From Desulfobacterales bacterium (GTDB lineage: Bacteria; Desulfobacterota; Desulfobacteria; Desulfobacterales; ETH-SRB1): a stretch of DNA of 6,086 bases. The DNA lies in the NCBI GenBank assembly GCA_030669465.1, contig DAOVDN010000079.1:1-6086 (forward strand), in the 5' to 3' direction. The translations under genes and the position numbers were made by a program. This document shows positions 4,938 through 6,086 of this stretch, in pieces. The notes under the pieces are model-generated. The model made no database searches, had not been told where the DNA came from, and worked only from the letters and a program-made list of their open reading frames with translations. How positions within the stretch are numbered: position 1 is the first letter of the stretch; every line of letters begins with the position of its first letter.

Positions 4938-6086
4938 TTACCTCGATTTCACCTCATTGATCTTATTTGTAATATTGTTTTTTATCCAGGCTGCATCCCA
5001 CCATTCAAGCGGATTTACAAAAGTATTATGAATAAGGATGCTAAAATGGAGATGATCGCCACCGGCAAGGCCTGTGATGCCGGTGCGTCCTATGATTTCG
5101 CCTTTTGATACGATTTGCCCTTCTTGTACATCATAACTACTTAAATGAGAATACATGCTCAGCAGTCCAAAACCATGATCAATCATTACTGTTTTTCCGT
5201 AAATATCTATGGGGCCGGCGAACACAACTTTTCCCTTGTTTGATGCAGGAACAGGTGAATGCGCAATAGAGGCCAGATCTATACCTAAGTGGACCTGGCG
5301 GTCGATTATACGGCCTTTATATTTGTATTCTCGATGATCGGCAAAACCTGCTCTGTTTGCCGACTTCGGAAGTCTCAAGAATACACCGTCCCAGTATAAA
5401 ACTTTACCGGTCTTTTCTCCTAATCCTGTTATTTTTTTGTAATTGGCCAGACGGAGATTGCGGTTGACCATAAGGAATTTATTTATCATTGATGTACTGG
5501 AATTTTGTGGAATATCTGTCTCAAATTCCGGCATCTTCCAGTCAAGAAATCTGTCAGAAATATTAATTACATCCTTTTTAAAGACTTTCTTTTTTATATA
5601 ACAAGGGAAACCCGCCCTTGCACTGTTGCCTGCCTGATCGGTTGCCTTAACAAAAATCTTAGTCCCTGGTCCCTGCTTGTAATCAAGAGCAAAAAAGGCC
5701 ATTAATATCTTAGTATCTTTAAAAAAGCCCGAATGTCCAGGGAAATAATTTTCTCCAACATAAACACCGCTTTTGGGACATGGTTCGGATAGCTTGTAGA
5801 TCACAAGGCCTGCTCCGCCCTGGCTTATGTTATGAACTCTGGTCAGAACATCTACCTCGGGCGGCCTTGTATCGATCATTATATCCTTTTCTATATATGT
5901 TTTGTTGCCGTGCCACCATCCACGCCAGGAAAAATCCCGGGCAACCATACGCAGGATTGCCTTGCCGTCGGTTATTCCCATTTTTTCCGGCTCGACCTTT
6001 ATCTTGAAAGACTTTTCATGTATTTTTCCACCTCCAAGAAGGCCTGCGGCAGGAAAGTCCCTTTCAAACAAAACAGACTCCTTGCC
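4938..6086 (-). CDS. M23-family (LytM) metallopeptidase, N-terminus outside the window
   Basis: The visible 382 residues are the C-terminal part of an exported cell-wall endopeptidase; the start lies beyond base 6086. The zinc ligands of the M23/LytM fold are present: His and Asp in VHLGIDLA (His266, Asp270 of the visible part), then MYSHLSS and the H-x-H pair in GGDHLHFSIL (345 and 347). GEIIGRTGITGLAGGDHLHF is the usual M23 ending, followed by FVNPLEWWDAAW. Active M23 enzymes cut peptide cross-links of peptidoglycan; with all ligands kept, this copy is probably catalytic. The region upstream (visible residues 1 to about 170) has an immunoglobulin-like beta domain, including FALDYKQGPGTKIFVKATDQ, then a linker domain. 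Its role is inferred to be envelope targeting. The gene ends 107 bases before HcyBio; whether they share a transcript is not clear. Confidence 0.92.
   Translation of the reverse strand, partial: GKESVLFERDFPAAGLLGGGKIHEKSFKIKVEPEKMGITDGKAILRMVARDFSWRGWWHGNKTYIEKDIMIDTRPPEVDVLTRVHNISQGGAGLVIYKLSEPCPKSGVYVGENYFPGHSGFFKDTKILMAFFALDYKQGPGTKIFVKATDQAGNSARAGFPCYIKKKVFKKDVINISDRFLDWKMPEFETDIPQNSSTSMINKFLMVNRNLRLANYKKITGLGEKTGKVLYWDGVFLRLPKSANRAGFADHREYKYKGRIIDRQVHLGIDLASIAHSPVPASNKGKVVFAGPIDIYGKTVMIDHGFGLLSMYSHLSSYDVQEGQIVSKGEIIGRTGITGLAGGDHLHFSILIHNTFVNPLEWWDAAWIKNNITNKINEVKSR

Overview
The window suggests an anaerobic deltaproteobacterium of the Desulfobacterota kind, possibly a Desulfobacterales member or a metagenomic contig. 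The evidence is a periplasmic multihaem c-type cytochrome with an apparent selenocysteine codon, a DUF39/HcyBio homocysteine-synthesis protein of the type found in methanogens and sulfate reducers, a moderately low GC content, and intergenic repeat phrases (TTGTGCCT units, CCGCA..TGCGG palindromes) that I associate with such genomes. This placement is inference, because there is no rRNA or marker gene here.

Layout. Bases 1-127 hold a near-consensus sigma70-type promoter and leader. Bases 128-1501 (+) encode a five-haem, exported cytochrome whose frame is interrupted by one UGA (1100-1102) inside a GHSIPDG(UGA)ASPAK motif. The same frame then runs on for 132 codons, and a hairpin fitting a bacterial SECIS element lies at 1118-1137. 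The best reading is a 457-residue selenoprotein with Sec325. A further 33 codons that read like protein (1507-1608) follow in another frame, so the 3' end of the gene may be damaged. Bases 1609-2069 are non-coding and rich in small repeats and palindromes. Bases about 2020-3000 are a transposon graveyard on the minus strand: a broken IS4-like DDE transposase joined to a remnant of what looks like a REP-associated tyrosine transposase (RAYT). Bases 3078-6086 carry three intact-looking minus-strand genes, transcribed in the order M23 peptidase (partial at the window edge), HcyBio protein, ThpR/LigT-type 2',3'-cyclic phosphodiesterase. The last two are 10 bases apart and probably share a transcript.

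Functionally, the left end points to periplasmic redox chemistry of unknown substrate. The right end combines cell-wall turnover, sulfur transfer to make homocysteine, and RNA-end processing, with no obvious shared pathway. The main item of interest is the candidate selenocysteine cytochrome. The main competing explanation is gene decay, supported by the broken 3' tail and the neighbouring dead transposons.
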